Source: Pisolithus tinctorius (lineage: Eukaryota; Basidiomycota; Agaricomycetes; Boletales; Pisolithaceae). Taken from it: a stretch of 64,000 nt of DNA. Below the pieces are notes generated by a model, which had not been told where the DNA came from, searched no databases, and saw only the letters and a program-made list of their open reading frames with translations. Below, piece by piece: positions 36,641 to 51,560 of this stretch. Both the position numbers and the translations under genes were made by a program. The DNA lies in assembly GCA_024663395.1 (NCBI GenBank), contig JANFAH010000033.1, positions 248,001 through 312,000 on the forward strand, given 5' to 3'. Every line of letters starts with the position of its first letter. The stretch's first letter is position 1.

Positions 36641-39600
36641 TCAACCAACAGTCTTTAAACACCTATGCCATTTGTCCCCATGAACCATGTGGCTCATGTC
36701 CAGTTCTGTACAGCAATCTTTTGGAATCACAGCCACATTGCAACTTGAGTAAAATGGCCTCCAGAATGTTGGAGGTAACCAAAGTAGCAATCTTCCCTCT
36801 GGACCTCTCATCCAGCCATCTGGATGAAGTTTCACTGGTTCAATCAGTTCCTCAACATGCTGTGGCTGGAAGCCATCAAGGAGTTGTTCACTGTCATGCA
36901 ATGCATGTGAGAGAACTGATGAAAAGCAGATTTGGGGAGTTCCAAAGGCTAGAAAGTACTTTCAGTAAAAGTGACCATGAGCAATAGCTGGAATGTGCTT
37001 ACCATTTGCATTACATGCAGGTGTTTTTGAATTCTGGTGATGGGTGATAATGTCCTCATATTTCTGAGTGTTCCATGTCCTAATAGTGGAGTCATAGGAG
37101 CCTGAGGCAATTCTTGTGCCATCAAGGGAGAATGCAACTGTAGACAATGGACCAGTGTGGCTCTGGGGAAGGCAGTATAACTGCTCATGACTTTCAGTGT
37201 CCCAGACCCTCATAGTCTTGTCAGATGACCCTGAAACAATTCTCTTGCCATCAGGGGAGAATACAACTGAATGGACCCATCCAGTATGCCCCTGAAGAGG
37301 GCTACCAATCTGTGCACTCTTCTCAGCATCCCACACCCTCACAGTCTTGTCATCTGACCCTGAGATGATCATCTTTCCATCAGGGGAGAATGCAACTGAT
37401 TTGATCCAATTTGTATGCCCCTCAAGGGGGCAACCAATCTGCATACCTCTCTCAGCATCCCATATCCTCACAGTCTTGTCAGATGACCCTGAGACAATCC
37501 TCTCACCATCAGGGGAGAATGCAACTGATTTGACCCAATTGGAATGCCCCTCAAAGGGGGAACCAATCTGCACACCTCTCTCGGTATCCCAAACCCTCAA
37601 AGTCATGTCAGATGACCCTGAGACAATCCTCTTGCCATCAGGGGAGAATGCAGTTGACCTGACTAACCCAGTATGCCCCTGAAGAGGGGTACCAATTTGT
37701 GTACTCCTCTCAGCATCCCATACCCTCAGAGTCTTGTCATCTGACCCTGAGACAATCCTCTTGCCATCAGGGGAGAATGCAACTGCTTTGACCCAATCAG
37801 TATGCCCCTCAAGGGGACAACCAATCTGCATACCCCTCTCTGCATCCCAGATCCTCACAGTCTTGTCAGATGACCCTGAGACAATCCTCCTTCCATCAGG
37901 GGAGAATGCAACTGACTCAACCCAACCAACATGCCTATGAACAGAGCTGCCAATCTGCAAACTCCTCTCAACATCCCAGACCCTCACAGTCTTGTCTGCT
38001 GACCCTGAGACAATCCTCTCTCCATCAGGGGAGAATGCAACTGAAAGGACTCCATGAGTATGCCCCAGAAGAGGGCAGCCAATCTCCACACCAGTCTTGG
38101 AATCCCAGATCCTCACAGTGTTGTCCTTTGACCCCAAGACAATCCTTTGGCCATCAGGGGAGAATGCAACTGTAGACACTGGACCACTGTGGCCCTGGGG
38201 AAGGCAGAAGAGCTGCACACCTTCCTCAGTGTCCCAGAACCTTGTAGTCTTATCCTCTGAGCCGGAGACAATCCTCTTGCCATCAGAGGAAAATGTAACT
38301 GAATGGACTAAACCAGTATGCCCATGAAGAGGGCTGCCAATCTGCATGCCCCTCTCAGTATCCCAGACCCTCACAGTCTTGTCCTTTGACCCTGAGACAA
38401 TCCTCTTCCCATCAGGGGAGAATGCCACTGATTTGACCCAATCAGTATGCCCCTGAAGAGGGCTACCAATCTGTACACCCCTCTCAGCATCCCAGATCCT
38501 GACAGTCTCATCATCTGACCCTGAGACAATCTTCATGCCATCAGGGGAGACTGCAACAGAGCCAACCCAACCAACATGCCCCTGAAGAGGGCTGCTAATC
38601 TGCACACCCCTTTCAGCATCCCAGACCCTCACAGTCTTGTCCTTTGACCCTGAGACAATCTTCTTGCCACCACAGGAGAATGTAACTGACAGGACCCAAT
38701 CAGTATGCCCCTGAAGAGGGCTACCAACCTGTACACCCCTTTCAGCATCCCAAACCCTCACTGTCTTGTCACATGACCCAGAAACAATTCTCTTGCCATC
38801 AGGGGAGAATGCAACTGAATAAACTGCTGCTGCATGCCCCTCTAAGGACAGCTGGGCAGCCATCCACTCCCTAAGCCCCCCTGATGTAACTCCAACAAGG
38901 CCAGAGAACATTGGCATCAGCACTTTTGCTAGTCTTGTGTCTGAAGGAATGAATGGCAATGCAGATATGTAAAGATGTGGGGCACTGTGTGAGATTGCCC
39001 CACCAAAGTTCATAATGAACTTGATCTCATCTTGTACCATTCCTAATGCATCCTCAAAACTTGGCTGATCCTTTCAATATGACATTAAGAAATGCTATGT
39101 AAATCCAAGGCAAACTCACCAATAGCCATGATGCAGTATAGATGAGAGTGTCTACAGCTCTCCGAAATTCACCAATAACACTCAAAATCTCCAGCCAGAA
39201 CAGAATTCTTTCACTCCCCACAATACTCCTCACCAACTCAGCAAGCACTGGGTCAAAGGTAGTCTTCTGCAGATGTTGGGCCCAGAATTGGCAAGAGTAG
39301 GACAGTTGGGGTGTAATGTATTTGTTGATTCTTTCCTGTAAGCCAAGGACTTCGGAATTGCTGAAGTAGGAGCTTTCCAGTCTGCAAATGTTGAATTGCA
39401 GATCATTACAGAGAATCCGCAGTGAGGCCCAGGATAGGTCATATTGTTCAGAAGTGCTGATAAAGTAGTCCCGACTTCGCGATTGGCTTGTCAGGAAATC
39501 ATAAAAAGACGCATGGAGGGGGCGAACAGGAGAAGAGTCATTAACACCAGCCAACACGGGCGCCATGAACTCCAGGATGACCGCGATATCATAGTGGTCC

Positions 39601-41799
39601 TCCTCGTTGGGAAAGTATTTTCGCATGAGCTGCAACGCCGACATGGGCAGGGGTATCAATGTCGTCAGTATTTGTCCCATCACTGAGCGAAACCGCGCAA
39701 GGGATGCTGGGGGAATAGCAGTCTGCAAGATCGTGGTATACGTTTTGTCCAAAAGTGTCCCTCCCTCCCCAGATCGAAGAGCCATCACGTCTTCAAAGCG
39801 TTCCCTGAGGGTCTGTCCAGCTCTTTTCCGCTTGATGAACTCGCAAGCCACACGTGCCCATTCGAACAGGCCACCTGATTTCTGAGTTATCTGATCTATC
39901 TCCTTGGGTCCAATGACATCCTCGAGGTGCGGGTGACGGAGTTCATTAGACACGAATAGATGAATGTCGTGCTCAGCGGTTTCAAGGGGAACCTCATCCA
40001 AACAAGTTACAGTTAAGTGTTGGCAACCAGTGAAGGCCTCCTCAATATCCGGCAATAGCCTGGACGTCAAAAGAATGCGGAAATTTGGGGGAAGGTGAGC
40101 AGCCTCCTGTGACGCGAGAAGAGGTAGGATACGACTCCTGGATGTCTCCGGCCCACTTTCATCCAGCGCATCAATTACCATAACCACGTTGCCAACGATC
40201 ACCCCGTTGACCCTAGACAAAGGTTTCAAAAGGAGTCGCTGCCATTGCTGCGACACGTCCCGCGTAGTTTTGAGGGAGTAGTCCTTGGAGACGACATCAG
40301 CTAGTGCTCGCCGAAACGACGGGTCACGGTCTGCCAGATCGCGGGCGATGGTCGTCAGAATCTTCTCTTCGCGATGTTCGGACAACCTGTCGCGCGCGAA
40401 GCAAAAGCAGGACCCGAGTCCACCAGTATCCTTGATCCACGCAGCAATTGTATGCGCAATGACCGACTTTCCTCGTCCGGCTTGCCCCTGAACCCACATG
40501 ATACGAGGGGCGTTGGGCCTGGGGTCAGTGATCCAGTCAATGATGCGGCGCAAAATCTCTGTCCTCGTGCCGTCGAGGCATATCTTGGACGTATCAAGCC
40601 CTGCGCCCTCGGCGTAGGCCATGCCTTCGAGGTTCAGGTCCTCCAATATGCGGTAGACGTTGATTTGAGTGTCCCGGGCTGTGCGGTCACGGTACTGCTG
40701 CATTAAATCATTCAGCGTCGTGGTGTAGTCGTCGATGATGGCCTGCGTCTTGGAGCCAATGTTCTCCCCTGTCCTTTTCCCTGAGAATGAACCGCATCAA
40801 TATCTAGTGCCAAGAGGGATACATTAAGACTCACAGAAACTCTTTGTTTTTGAGTAGTCTTCGATGAACTGCACGGCGGCGCTTATCACTCCAGCAATCT
40901 TCGCAAGAGTATCTTTCATACTGTCGATATTGTTGATGGTATCTTCTTCGGCAAGAAATTCGTAGACACCCCGGATCATTTTCAAGAGGTCGGACACGGC
41001 CTTGTCTAGATTTGCTTGTTTAATGAGCAACTACGAGCCACCATGTGAGGTGGCAAATGGATATATGACTGGGAACACACCTGAGAAGCAGCTGTCAAGA
41101 TTCCCAGCGCGATCTGGGCATAGGGGTGGACCTAAGACATGCATTCTATCATTGTATTAGATGAGTGGAAAAATGTATGCACATTGGAAAGGGTTTTGAC
41201 GACTTCATTGAAAACTTTGAAAGGTTCGAGATAGGTATTGGTGAAGTTCTGGATGTCGGTGAATGCCGTGTTTGCATCGTTGATGATATTGGCAGTGCCT
41301 TCGCTGAGGTGTGACATGGGAGCAATATTGTCGAATGCTTGAGCTGCATGATCGATGTCCTCTCCTACCGCAGGGACAGGTTTTAGTTCTTTTTTCGTTG
41401 CTGGTTTCTGTCCAATGTGATTGGTTAGTGCCAAATTTAGTCGGAAATAGGAGGTCACTTACGTCCTCCAATTGAACTGCCAGGGGTTGTCCCGGCTGCT
41501 CCTGTGTTCCCTCACCAGCACCGGTACCAACTGCCTCTGCCGCAACAGGGCTTGGGGTACTGTTTGACTTACGCAAAAAGCGTCTTATCCTGGCAAGCGT
41601 TCCCCTGGCCGATGTTTCAGTCGGGGGAATGGCATCCCCAGCGGGGGCTTGCGACGATCGCTGCAGCCGTTTTTTTCTTTGTTGTCAATGAACACCGTCG
41701 GTCAGAAACAACGAATTAGCGCACCGGTGACAAGTTAGATGTAGAACGGGATCTTCCAACTCCGAAGAGACGGCATTTCTTTGGATGCAGACGGGCCAT
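36641..41799 (-). CDS. NLR protein: N-terminal helical domain, NACHT, fourteen WD40 repeats
   Basis: The eight exons 41799-41725, 41660-41463, 41407-41183, 41131-41081, 41030-40835, 40780-39120, 39064-37003 and 36915-36641 give about 1580 residues. An N-terminal basic and Pro/Gly-rich segment is followed by a helical region (about residues 90-280, with DNLRTN-free, LAKIAGVISAAVQFIEDY-like helices). NACHT comes next: Walker A GQAGRGKS and Walker B MVIDALDES, then a linker with PLHASFYDFL. Fourteen WD40 repeats follow (two propellers), and a conserved tail ends it (PDGWMRGPEGRLLLW). This is the plan of basidiomycete NLRs, related to HET-D/E-type allorecognition proteins. Self or pathogen recognition by the WD40 part is inferred. 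Treating NACHT and WD40 as two genes is wrong: a GTGAGT-CAG intron joins them in phase. Confidence 0.9.
37050..38850 (-). repeat. Fourteen near-identical WD40 repeats of 129 bp within one exon
   Basis: Each repeat encodes about 43 residues of the form GHT.WV.SVAFSPDGKRIVSGS.DKTVRVWD. Most repeats differ at only a few positions, and the DNA is nearly as similar as the protein. The last repeat (GPLSTVAFSLDGTRIASGS) and the sixth (GPVSTVAFSPDGQRIVLGS) form a separate subtype. Confidence 0.9.
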
Positions 41800-42159
41800 C
41801 GAAAATAAGGATTTTTGGTAAATTGAATGATATGTGAGTTCTACTCAATAATGTTCCGTTCGACGAGGAAGTAGAAGATCGCAAGTAACTAGGCGCCTAG
41901 GGGCATGCTGCGGACACGCCTAATGGGTGTCAGCGGCATTATGTAATTCAGTGGTGTCTGCGCAACCTGTACTACTGTCCGACATCCGTACTACCCCATG
42001 AGCAACGCGATCTTTACTACCGCGCGTCCACCTGCCAAACGACTGTACTGTGTATGCAAGAGATAACCTCCGTGATTCACACGGAAGAAAGTCGCGCTGC
42101 CATAATTTTTGCAAGCAGCTGTAACGAAGTGATACAATGGACGCGATGCGGGACTGTAC
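41800..42159. other. Promoter region of the NLR gene
   Basis: These 360 bp lie between the NLR start and the TRS33 stop, both on the minus strand. I see no ORF or repeat of note. Confidence 0.4.
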
Positions 42160-43035
42160 CTATGTATTCTTGGGTAACTTGATTTGAAAGGTACCTGCAA
42201 AGTCACAGGTTCGTAGATATCGCACGAATGGTGGGGAACTGTACAACATACAATGTGGAGGTGCAGTGATTTCCGGGGTGACGGTTCCATGCAGTCCCAT
42301 GCGAGAGAGGGCACCGCGGATTATGCCTGCTGGAAAGGCAGCAGCCTAGAGATGGTGTCAAGATCAATTTGAGGTGACACATTTGGACAGTCATACCAGC
42401 TTGGCTCGTTTGAGAGTTTCGGCACGACCCTCCCAAGATGATATACGAGTGAGCGGTTTGAACGTGTTGTCTTGAAGCACGAACACGCCCTGTAGGATGT
42501 GTCAACAGTGGATGAGGACAAGGTTTGGTGGTGACTACGGACGCGGTGATTCGTTCGTAGATTGTCGACCTGTTTGTCCCAGCATGAGACCCACAGTTCC
42601 TTGCAGATGAACTTGATCGCGTCGAGCGAGTCAGAGAAGAGGGGTCTGTCTCGACACAATCTACTCAGGACAGGTTATTATATCAAGTAAGGGAGGACAG
42701 CGTAGACATATGAATGACTTTTCTGCATAGTTGGCGCCTACATGCAATCCGATAGCTTCTAGTCTGGACCGGACTCCCTCGTCCTCCTCGTCGACATACG
42801 AGTGCGGACGTGCAGTGTTGCTGCCGACGCTGTCTTTGCTGCTGTGCTGAAGCTTTGTGACGGGGGGCGGAGGCACGAACCCAGCCTGTGCCATTTCGAG
42901 CTCGATCTTGGTTGCGCGGGCTGCTGCTACCGCAGAGGACGCCCGGAGTGCGCTGACCGCCTCGATGACGAGACAGTCCATCGCTGCGCCATCCACGTAG
43001 ACGGCTGGCGGGTCTGCCAATGCTATTAGGCTCAT
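42160..43035 (-). CDS. TRS33: TRAPP complex subunit TRS33 (TRAPPC6)
   Basis: The exons 42719-43035, 42543-42660, 42397-42489, 42252-42345 and 42160-42194 encode 218 residues. Family landmarks appear in order: MDCLVIEAVSALR, RLEAIGLHVGANYAEKLC, PLFSDSLDAIKFICKELW, KQVDNLRTNHRGVFVLQDN, GIIRGALSRMGL and the closing CTFQIKLPKNT. Trs33 is a small TRAPP core subunit acting in ER-Golgi and intra-Golgi vesicle tethering and Rab activation. An Asp/Glu-rich and Pro-rich insertion lies between helices 1 and 2, as in other fungi. It is head-to-head with UBR1. Either the MSLIAL start (43035) or the internal MDCLV could be used; I took the upstream one because the frame is open. Confidence 0.92.
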
Positions 43036-43098
43036 GGTAGAGAGGTGCACGTGACTGGCGATTACAGGTTGCGCACTGACCAGACCACAGGCAGTGAA
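43036..43098. promoter_or_regulatory. 63 bp bidirectional promoter TRS33 / UBR1
   Basis: The two start codons are only 63 bp apart on opposite strands. If the internal TRS33 Met were used the gap would be about 120 bp. No TATA box is visible. Confidence 0.5.
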
Positions 43099-46000
43099 AT
43101 GTCTGGGCTGATGGCGCTGTTCAACTCGACGACGGCGAGATTCCCTCCAGCGATGTCGATGTCGATGAACCCACGAGACAGGCCATCCGATCCTTTGTCA
43201 CGTCTCCGCTTTGCACTCGAAACAATGCCAGGCTCACGCAAATACGTCTTCACTCCAGCCACGCGTGCAGAGATTCTGTCCGAACTCTACGATGCATTCT
43301 GGGGGCAATACGCTCACATGTTCCTGCCTCTGTCCAACTCGAGTCTCCCAATGCATGCCACCCTCAGCCAAGTGCAGGCCGAGCTCGGGTTTGCAGGTGC
43401 AGGCGCAGCAGAGGATCCCGTCATACCAGGTCGACCGTGTGGGCACATCTTCACAAAGGGAGAGAGCTGCTTCCGGTGCAAGTGCGCTGCCATCGACTTC
43501 TGCTCAGGGAGCTGCGTGAAACTCACGAATGTACTGTATATTTTTTCAGGGACTGTGCGCTCGACGAGAGTTGTGTTCTCTGCAACCGTTGCTTCCGCGC
43601 AAGCAGTCACGAGAACCATAACGTCAGTTTCTTCATAGCACAACAGTCCGGAGGATGTTGCGACTGCGGTGACCCAGAAGCATGGAGACAATCTCTACAA
43701 TGTCCATATCACCCCGTCCTCCAGGAAGCAGAGGAACTCTCCCATGCTGCCCTCAACACTCCAGATACTACTCCCAGAACCGCACCACGCTCCATATCAG
43801 AAGCTGAAATCCCTCCCGTCCCTAACTTCCCCTTCCGAGCGCCTTGTCCTCCCGAACTGCGCGACATCATGGGCAGGACAATCGGCTATGCGCTGGACTT
43901 CCTCCTGGACACCCTCGACTATTCCCCGGACGAGCCAACCATACCTGACAACGAAGCCGACCTCCGCCTACAGCCCTCTGCAGACCCGATGCAAAAAGAC
44001 CAGTATTGCGTCATCTTGTGGAACGATGACAAACACTCGTTCGACGAGGTAATACAGCTTCTCTGTGACACCACTAACCGCGATCGCAAGGACGCCACGG
44101 CTATTGCTCATACCGTCGACGAACAGGGTCGCGAGATCATCGACATGAATGCAAACGCCGGTCGTCTCCTCGAGATCGCCCTGATTATATCCAAGATTGA
44201 ACTTGGAGTCACCGTCCGTAGAGCATACGACACCTTTCGCGAACAGGTCGCCATGGTCATCATCGAATGGCTCGTAGATCTCACCCGCAGTCGTCTTGGA
44301 GCTGACACCCTCGTCACAAGAGAGGTCATCGCAGCCGAGTTGTTGTCTCCTAGACGTCGGGAGAGCAACATATATGGCTCTGGCCCTCAGATTCCAGATT
44401 TGTCAGCTGACGTTCCTGGTGCAGCGAGAATCGACTGGTTGTTTTTGTATCACACCAGGCTCTGGAAGAAGCCACGGATGTGTCTCAAGGAAATATACGC
44501 ATCTATCTTGACACTCTCGCACCCCCACAAGATAGCCGTCGGTAGGAGCCCTCTCCTGTACTCGTTGACTCCCTCGGCTGATCCTAGTCTTAGGCAGTCA
44601 CTTTGCCGCTGTTTATCATCGCGTCATAGATGCATATCTCTTGGTAGATCGAGAGGCAGAGACGTCTATCAAGTATTTTGCCTTGCAGCTCTTCACGGTG
44701 CCTTCGGTCGCAAGCTACGTCGTGCGACACCATGACCTTGTCACACGACTCCTGAACATCATCATCAATTTCTTCACAAACCAAATTGCCGAGAAGCGCA
44801 TCCTGAAGAACACCACTGCATCTACCGATGCCGGAGAGCTGGACGTCGAGAGTTTCCCATTCAAATCGAAGCGTTTCATGCCAGTGTTCAGTGACCTTCG
44901 TTACCTCTGCCACAACCAACCCGTGCAACGGCTCATTGCAAGCAACGTATCCTTCATACACAAATTCGCCAAGGTCTGCCAGCTGTTCATGTGTGTTCAT
45001 CCCAATAAGCGTGCGGCGACCAGCCACGTAGAGTACGAGACGGATGCATGGATCAGTGTCTTCAATGTAACGTTGTCCTTGTCCCGGGTCATCAAGGTGT
45101 ACGGCGAAGCTTTCGCATGGGCCACCCCGTCACAACTTATAAACGCTATCACTACCGTGGTACTCGATATCATTACGGTATGTACGCTGAGCAACGACAA
45201 GCTCGACAAGAACAAGTTCTCGGCACCTGCATTCCATTCTGTCGTATTTGGTGACGTCGAGTACACGATCATCGAGTTCGATGTACTGGAGGAATGGGTT
45301 AGTTTCCACCACTCGTTGCACTGGCTCTTGGCGGAGCTGCTCAAGCATGTCGATATCCTCTCGGAGGAGTCGTTGTTGCAAGTTGGCGTTGCGAGCGTCA
45401 GGGATCTGTTTATGCGAATATCAACAGAGCCGATGATTTTGACCATGATTGATTTCCCGTTACGAGGTAAGTTTTTTGGTCCAATTGTGTGAACGCGCCA
45501 AGATGAGGTTGACTCGAAACAATCTAGTCCTCTCGATGGTGGCCCAGATTCGCTCGGGTCTTTGGGTACGCAACGGTTTCCCGATACGCGGACAACTTCT
45601 GCACTATCGCGATTTCATGCTTCGCGAGCTCTGCTACGATCAAGACTTATTCATCCTCCAGACGTCTCTCATCATTTTGGATCCCAACACCGTCTTTGTC
45701 AGCATTCTGGACCGTTTTGGGCTTCTCCAGTTCTTCTGTGGCTCCGTCGTACACCCCGTCTACGAGGGTGTACAGTTATCTAGTATGGTCGAGGAAGTAC
45801 TCTACGTCATCATCACTCTCCTCACCGAGAAAGCGAGTGCATCGAAAATGCCACTCCCCGCGGCTGTTCGTCGTGAAATCATTCACGCTCTCGCGCCTGG
45901 ACCCTGTTCGTACACAGACCTTGTGAAGCGCGTCGCAGAGCGCTTCGTAGATGATGTCTGTTTTGAACACGTCCTGGCTGATGTGGCACACTTCCGAGCC

Positions 46001-48938
46001 CCTGAATCGACCTCGGACACGGGCACATATGAATTGAGGGATGAGTTATATGCCGAGGTCAACCCGTTCTATTACCACTATGCACGTAATCGACGGGAAG
46101 AAGTTGAGGGTGCCCTTCGCGCATGGTTGAAGAAAAAGACAGGCGAGGCAGACCCCGTCGTCCTGCCTAAGCCGATCGGGATCGAACACGGCCCATTCTC
46201 TATCCTTCCATCGTTGCTCGAGTCCGAAGTTCTTTTGCAGGTCATGTTCTATGCGATCTACAATATTCTTGCGCTTACTGAGGCCGCGGGGATGACACCC
46301 CCTTCGTCCGAGGCTATCCTTGACCAAGCGTTCTATCTTATTATGCTTGCACTCGTGGAGCGCGCTTCGGTTTTCAGTCATCTGGCAGCGATCAAGACGT
46401 TTGATGATGATCACAAGAATCTCATCGATGTGATATGTGCGATGGAGCACAACGAGCATTTCAAGCCATATATGACCCGAATAGGTTGGATTCTTGGGGA
46501 GATCTCAAAGTTTGTTCCGGAAGAGGTGCAAGCGCGGCGGAAAGTTGTGGATGTGCCGGTGCCAGGTGCAGATGCGGAAAGTCTGCGAAAGCGCGCTGCG
46601 AAGGCCCGCCAGCAAGCGATCATGGCGCAGATGAAGGCGCAGCAGGCAAGCTTTGCTATCAACTTTGAGGACGAAGACGACGAGGAGGATGAAGATGCTG
46701 CTGCGACGCCTGAGGAAAACGTATCGTATGGGTCTTGCATCGTGTGTCAAGAGGACCTCAACGAGAATCAACCCTTTGGAATGTTGGGCTTTATCCAACC
46801 GAGTCGACTGCTGCGGAAGCACCCTGACGGCCACAGCGCTTACTTGAGCGAGCTTATGTCGATGCCTTCGTCACTAGACCGGACGAGTCAACCCGCACAC
46901 CCATCTACGTTCCCACCCGTTGGCCCAGACATGTACGAAGACATCACGCATTTCCCGCCCAACTTTGGTGGTTTTCCATCGCTGTATACGCGTTTTGGTA
47001 TACACACGTCCATGTGCGGTCATATGATGCATATGGAGTGTTTCTCGACATACAATGTGTCCATTCGACAACGGCATCGCGCTTATATGATGCGAAACCA
47101 TCCAGAGAACATACTTCGCAAGGAGTTCATATGCCCGCTGTGTAAGAGTCTGGGGAACGTCATTCTCCCCATATCCAGGCCGTCCACGACGCCACTCAGC
47201 GGTGTCCCCTTCCACGACTGGATCCGAGCTGCTGGTATATCTCTTCTCAAGTCCAAACCGGATCCTCTTATGGATTCCCTCCAATTCAGGAACGGCACTG
47301 GCGAATTCGTCTTCTGGAGCGTTCAGGACCCCAACTATATGAATCACCTGCGACGCCCGGAAGTGATGGACGCTCACAGGATGCTTGAAAGTCTTATGAG
47401 CGTAGTTAGGACTATATCTCAGCAGACGCGGCACCTCCGAGATCGACCGGAGCCAGAACAGGGGGAACGAGGCGCGGGGATCTATATTCCTGAGGAAGTG
47501 ATTGGGTACACGATTTCCTCTATTGAGGTCGCCGCTCGTGGTACCACGGGTTCTTCTGCCGGCACTGGTACCATCGCCGATAGCTTGTCTGAGACGCAGC
47601 AACGAATGATTCGCGCGTTGCTTGGTTGTCTTTCTGCCATTGCACGGTTGGAGTTGGAAGCAAGGCCAGATGGTGGTAGGGAATTGGTGAAGCAAACCAT
47701 TGTTAAGCGGCTACTGCCCGAATGGAGCCGCACGTCGCTCACGTCGTTCTCGTATCCTTTCCTTCTTCGCGACCCACTCAGCGTTCTCGTGGAGACCGCG
47801 GCCGTCGCACCTGAAATGCTTCAGCACGTGCTCATCCTATGCTACTATGCCTGCTTGGCGCGCACTGTCGTCGGCATGGTATACGTACTCAACAAGGCGA
47901 GGTCGTGCAATAGTCTTCAGCCGGTCGTTCGCAGCCACCCGGAGCTATTTGGCGATGTCAAGATGTTCTTTATGTCCGTTGTGCGGCACTCACCGATTTT
48001 CGAACATACTGCCACCCACGTGTTGGAGACGTTTGGAGAGGGACGTATCGAGAAGATGCTTTATGCGTTTACACTTCCGTTCCTTCGTCGGGCAGCGATC
48101 CTGTGTCGTTCGGTTCTCCCGAATGCATTCTCTTCGTCGTCGTCGTCCCACTCCTCCCATCAAGACAACGAGTATAAGCGTCTCTTGTCGTTCCTCAACA
48201 TCCCACCGTTGTCAGACCTGCCCAACCAAGACACCCTCCAAAACGCACTATCAGGCTGGTGTGCACACTACGGCCACTCACACGCAGCGTCGCAGCTCAA
48301 CTGCGGTGTCGTCCTTGACTACCCAGCGGTGTACCGTATGGCGCGTCTCCCTGTCGTACTCGATAATTTGTTCAATGGACGCGAGAAGGTTATGAGGTGT
48401 GCGCGGTGTAGTACTGTCCCCGTCGATGCGGCGATATGTTTGATTTGTGGGGTGACGTGTTGTATGTTGAGTAATTGTTGCATGGATATTGAATCGGGCG
48501 GACGAGGGGAGTGTAATATGCACACGCGAGAGTAAGTTTCTGGATTTCATTGACGCGTTTTTTTTTCTTCCTCGGCACATTTGGTGGGTTACTGACGAGT
48601 TGTTGTTTATATATATATAGATGTGGTGGAGCTATCGGTCTATATTTTGTGGTGAAAAGATGCTCGGTGCTTTATCTCTACGCGAACAACGGGTCGTTTG
48701 GGCAGTCTCCGTATTTGGACGTTCATGGCGAAGTCGATATTTCCATGAGGTGAGTTCACATTTTCCCCTCCCACCCACGCGATGACCAAGTCCCAATCAT
48801 AGGCGAGGAAGACGGCAATACATACACTGGCTGAGGTGGGAAGAGATACGTAAAACGTGGCTTAATCACGGCATTCCTACCACCATTGCCCGTAAGTTGG
48901 AGAGCACCGTAGACAATGGTGGCTGGGAGACGCTTTGA
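43099..48938 (+). CDS. UBR1: E3 ubiquitin-protein ligase UBR1 (N-recognin)
   Basis: The exons 43099-43481, 43550-44541, 44588-45466, 45528-48531, 48621-48749 and 48803-48938 give about 1840 residues. The UBR-box zinc finger (CGHIFTKGESCFRCKDCALDE through CCDCGDPEAW) starts near residue 115 and spans the first intron. A ClpS-like domain follows (YCVILWNDDKHSFDEVIQLL), which reads bulky N-terminal residues. A RING-H2 has CIVCQEDL, MCGHMMHMECF and FICPLCK, with an acidic stretch just before it. The C-terminal cap has CARC and CLICG zinc ligands and ends WETL. UBR1 ubiquitinates proteins bearing N-degrons. The last four introns fix the C terminus precisely. All key motifs are present. Confidence 0.95.
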
Positions 48939-49110
48939 GATAACAACTGTTTGTAATTAGATGTTTGTTTGTCTGCTTGCTTACATTTCTTTCTTTCTCC
49001 CCGTCATTTAGTAAAACTTGCAGCAATTTGTAAGTCCTTCGTCCCTTGTATTAGCACGTTGTGTATTAGACAGCAGTAACATAAAGGATGTATCATGCAT
49101 GGGATGTATG

Positions 49111-51560
<2,450 letters not shown>

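Noticed and set aside
37347..38327. Several plus-strand ORFs rich in PSGENATDL repeats
   Set aside because: They are antisense shadows of the WD40 repeats.
36962..40703. NACHT and WD40 frames as two separate genes
   Set aside because: A GTGAGT-CAG intron (39065-39119) joins them in phase, and the joined product matches known NLR order. Exon 8 also continues beyond the apparent WD40 stop.
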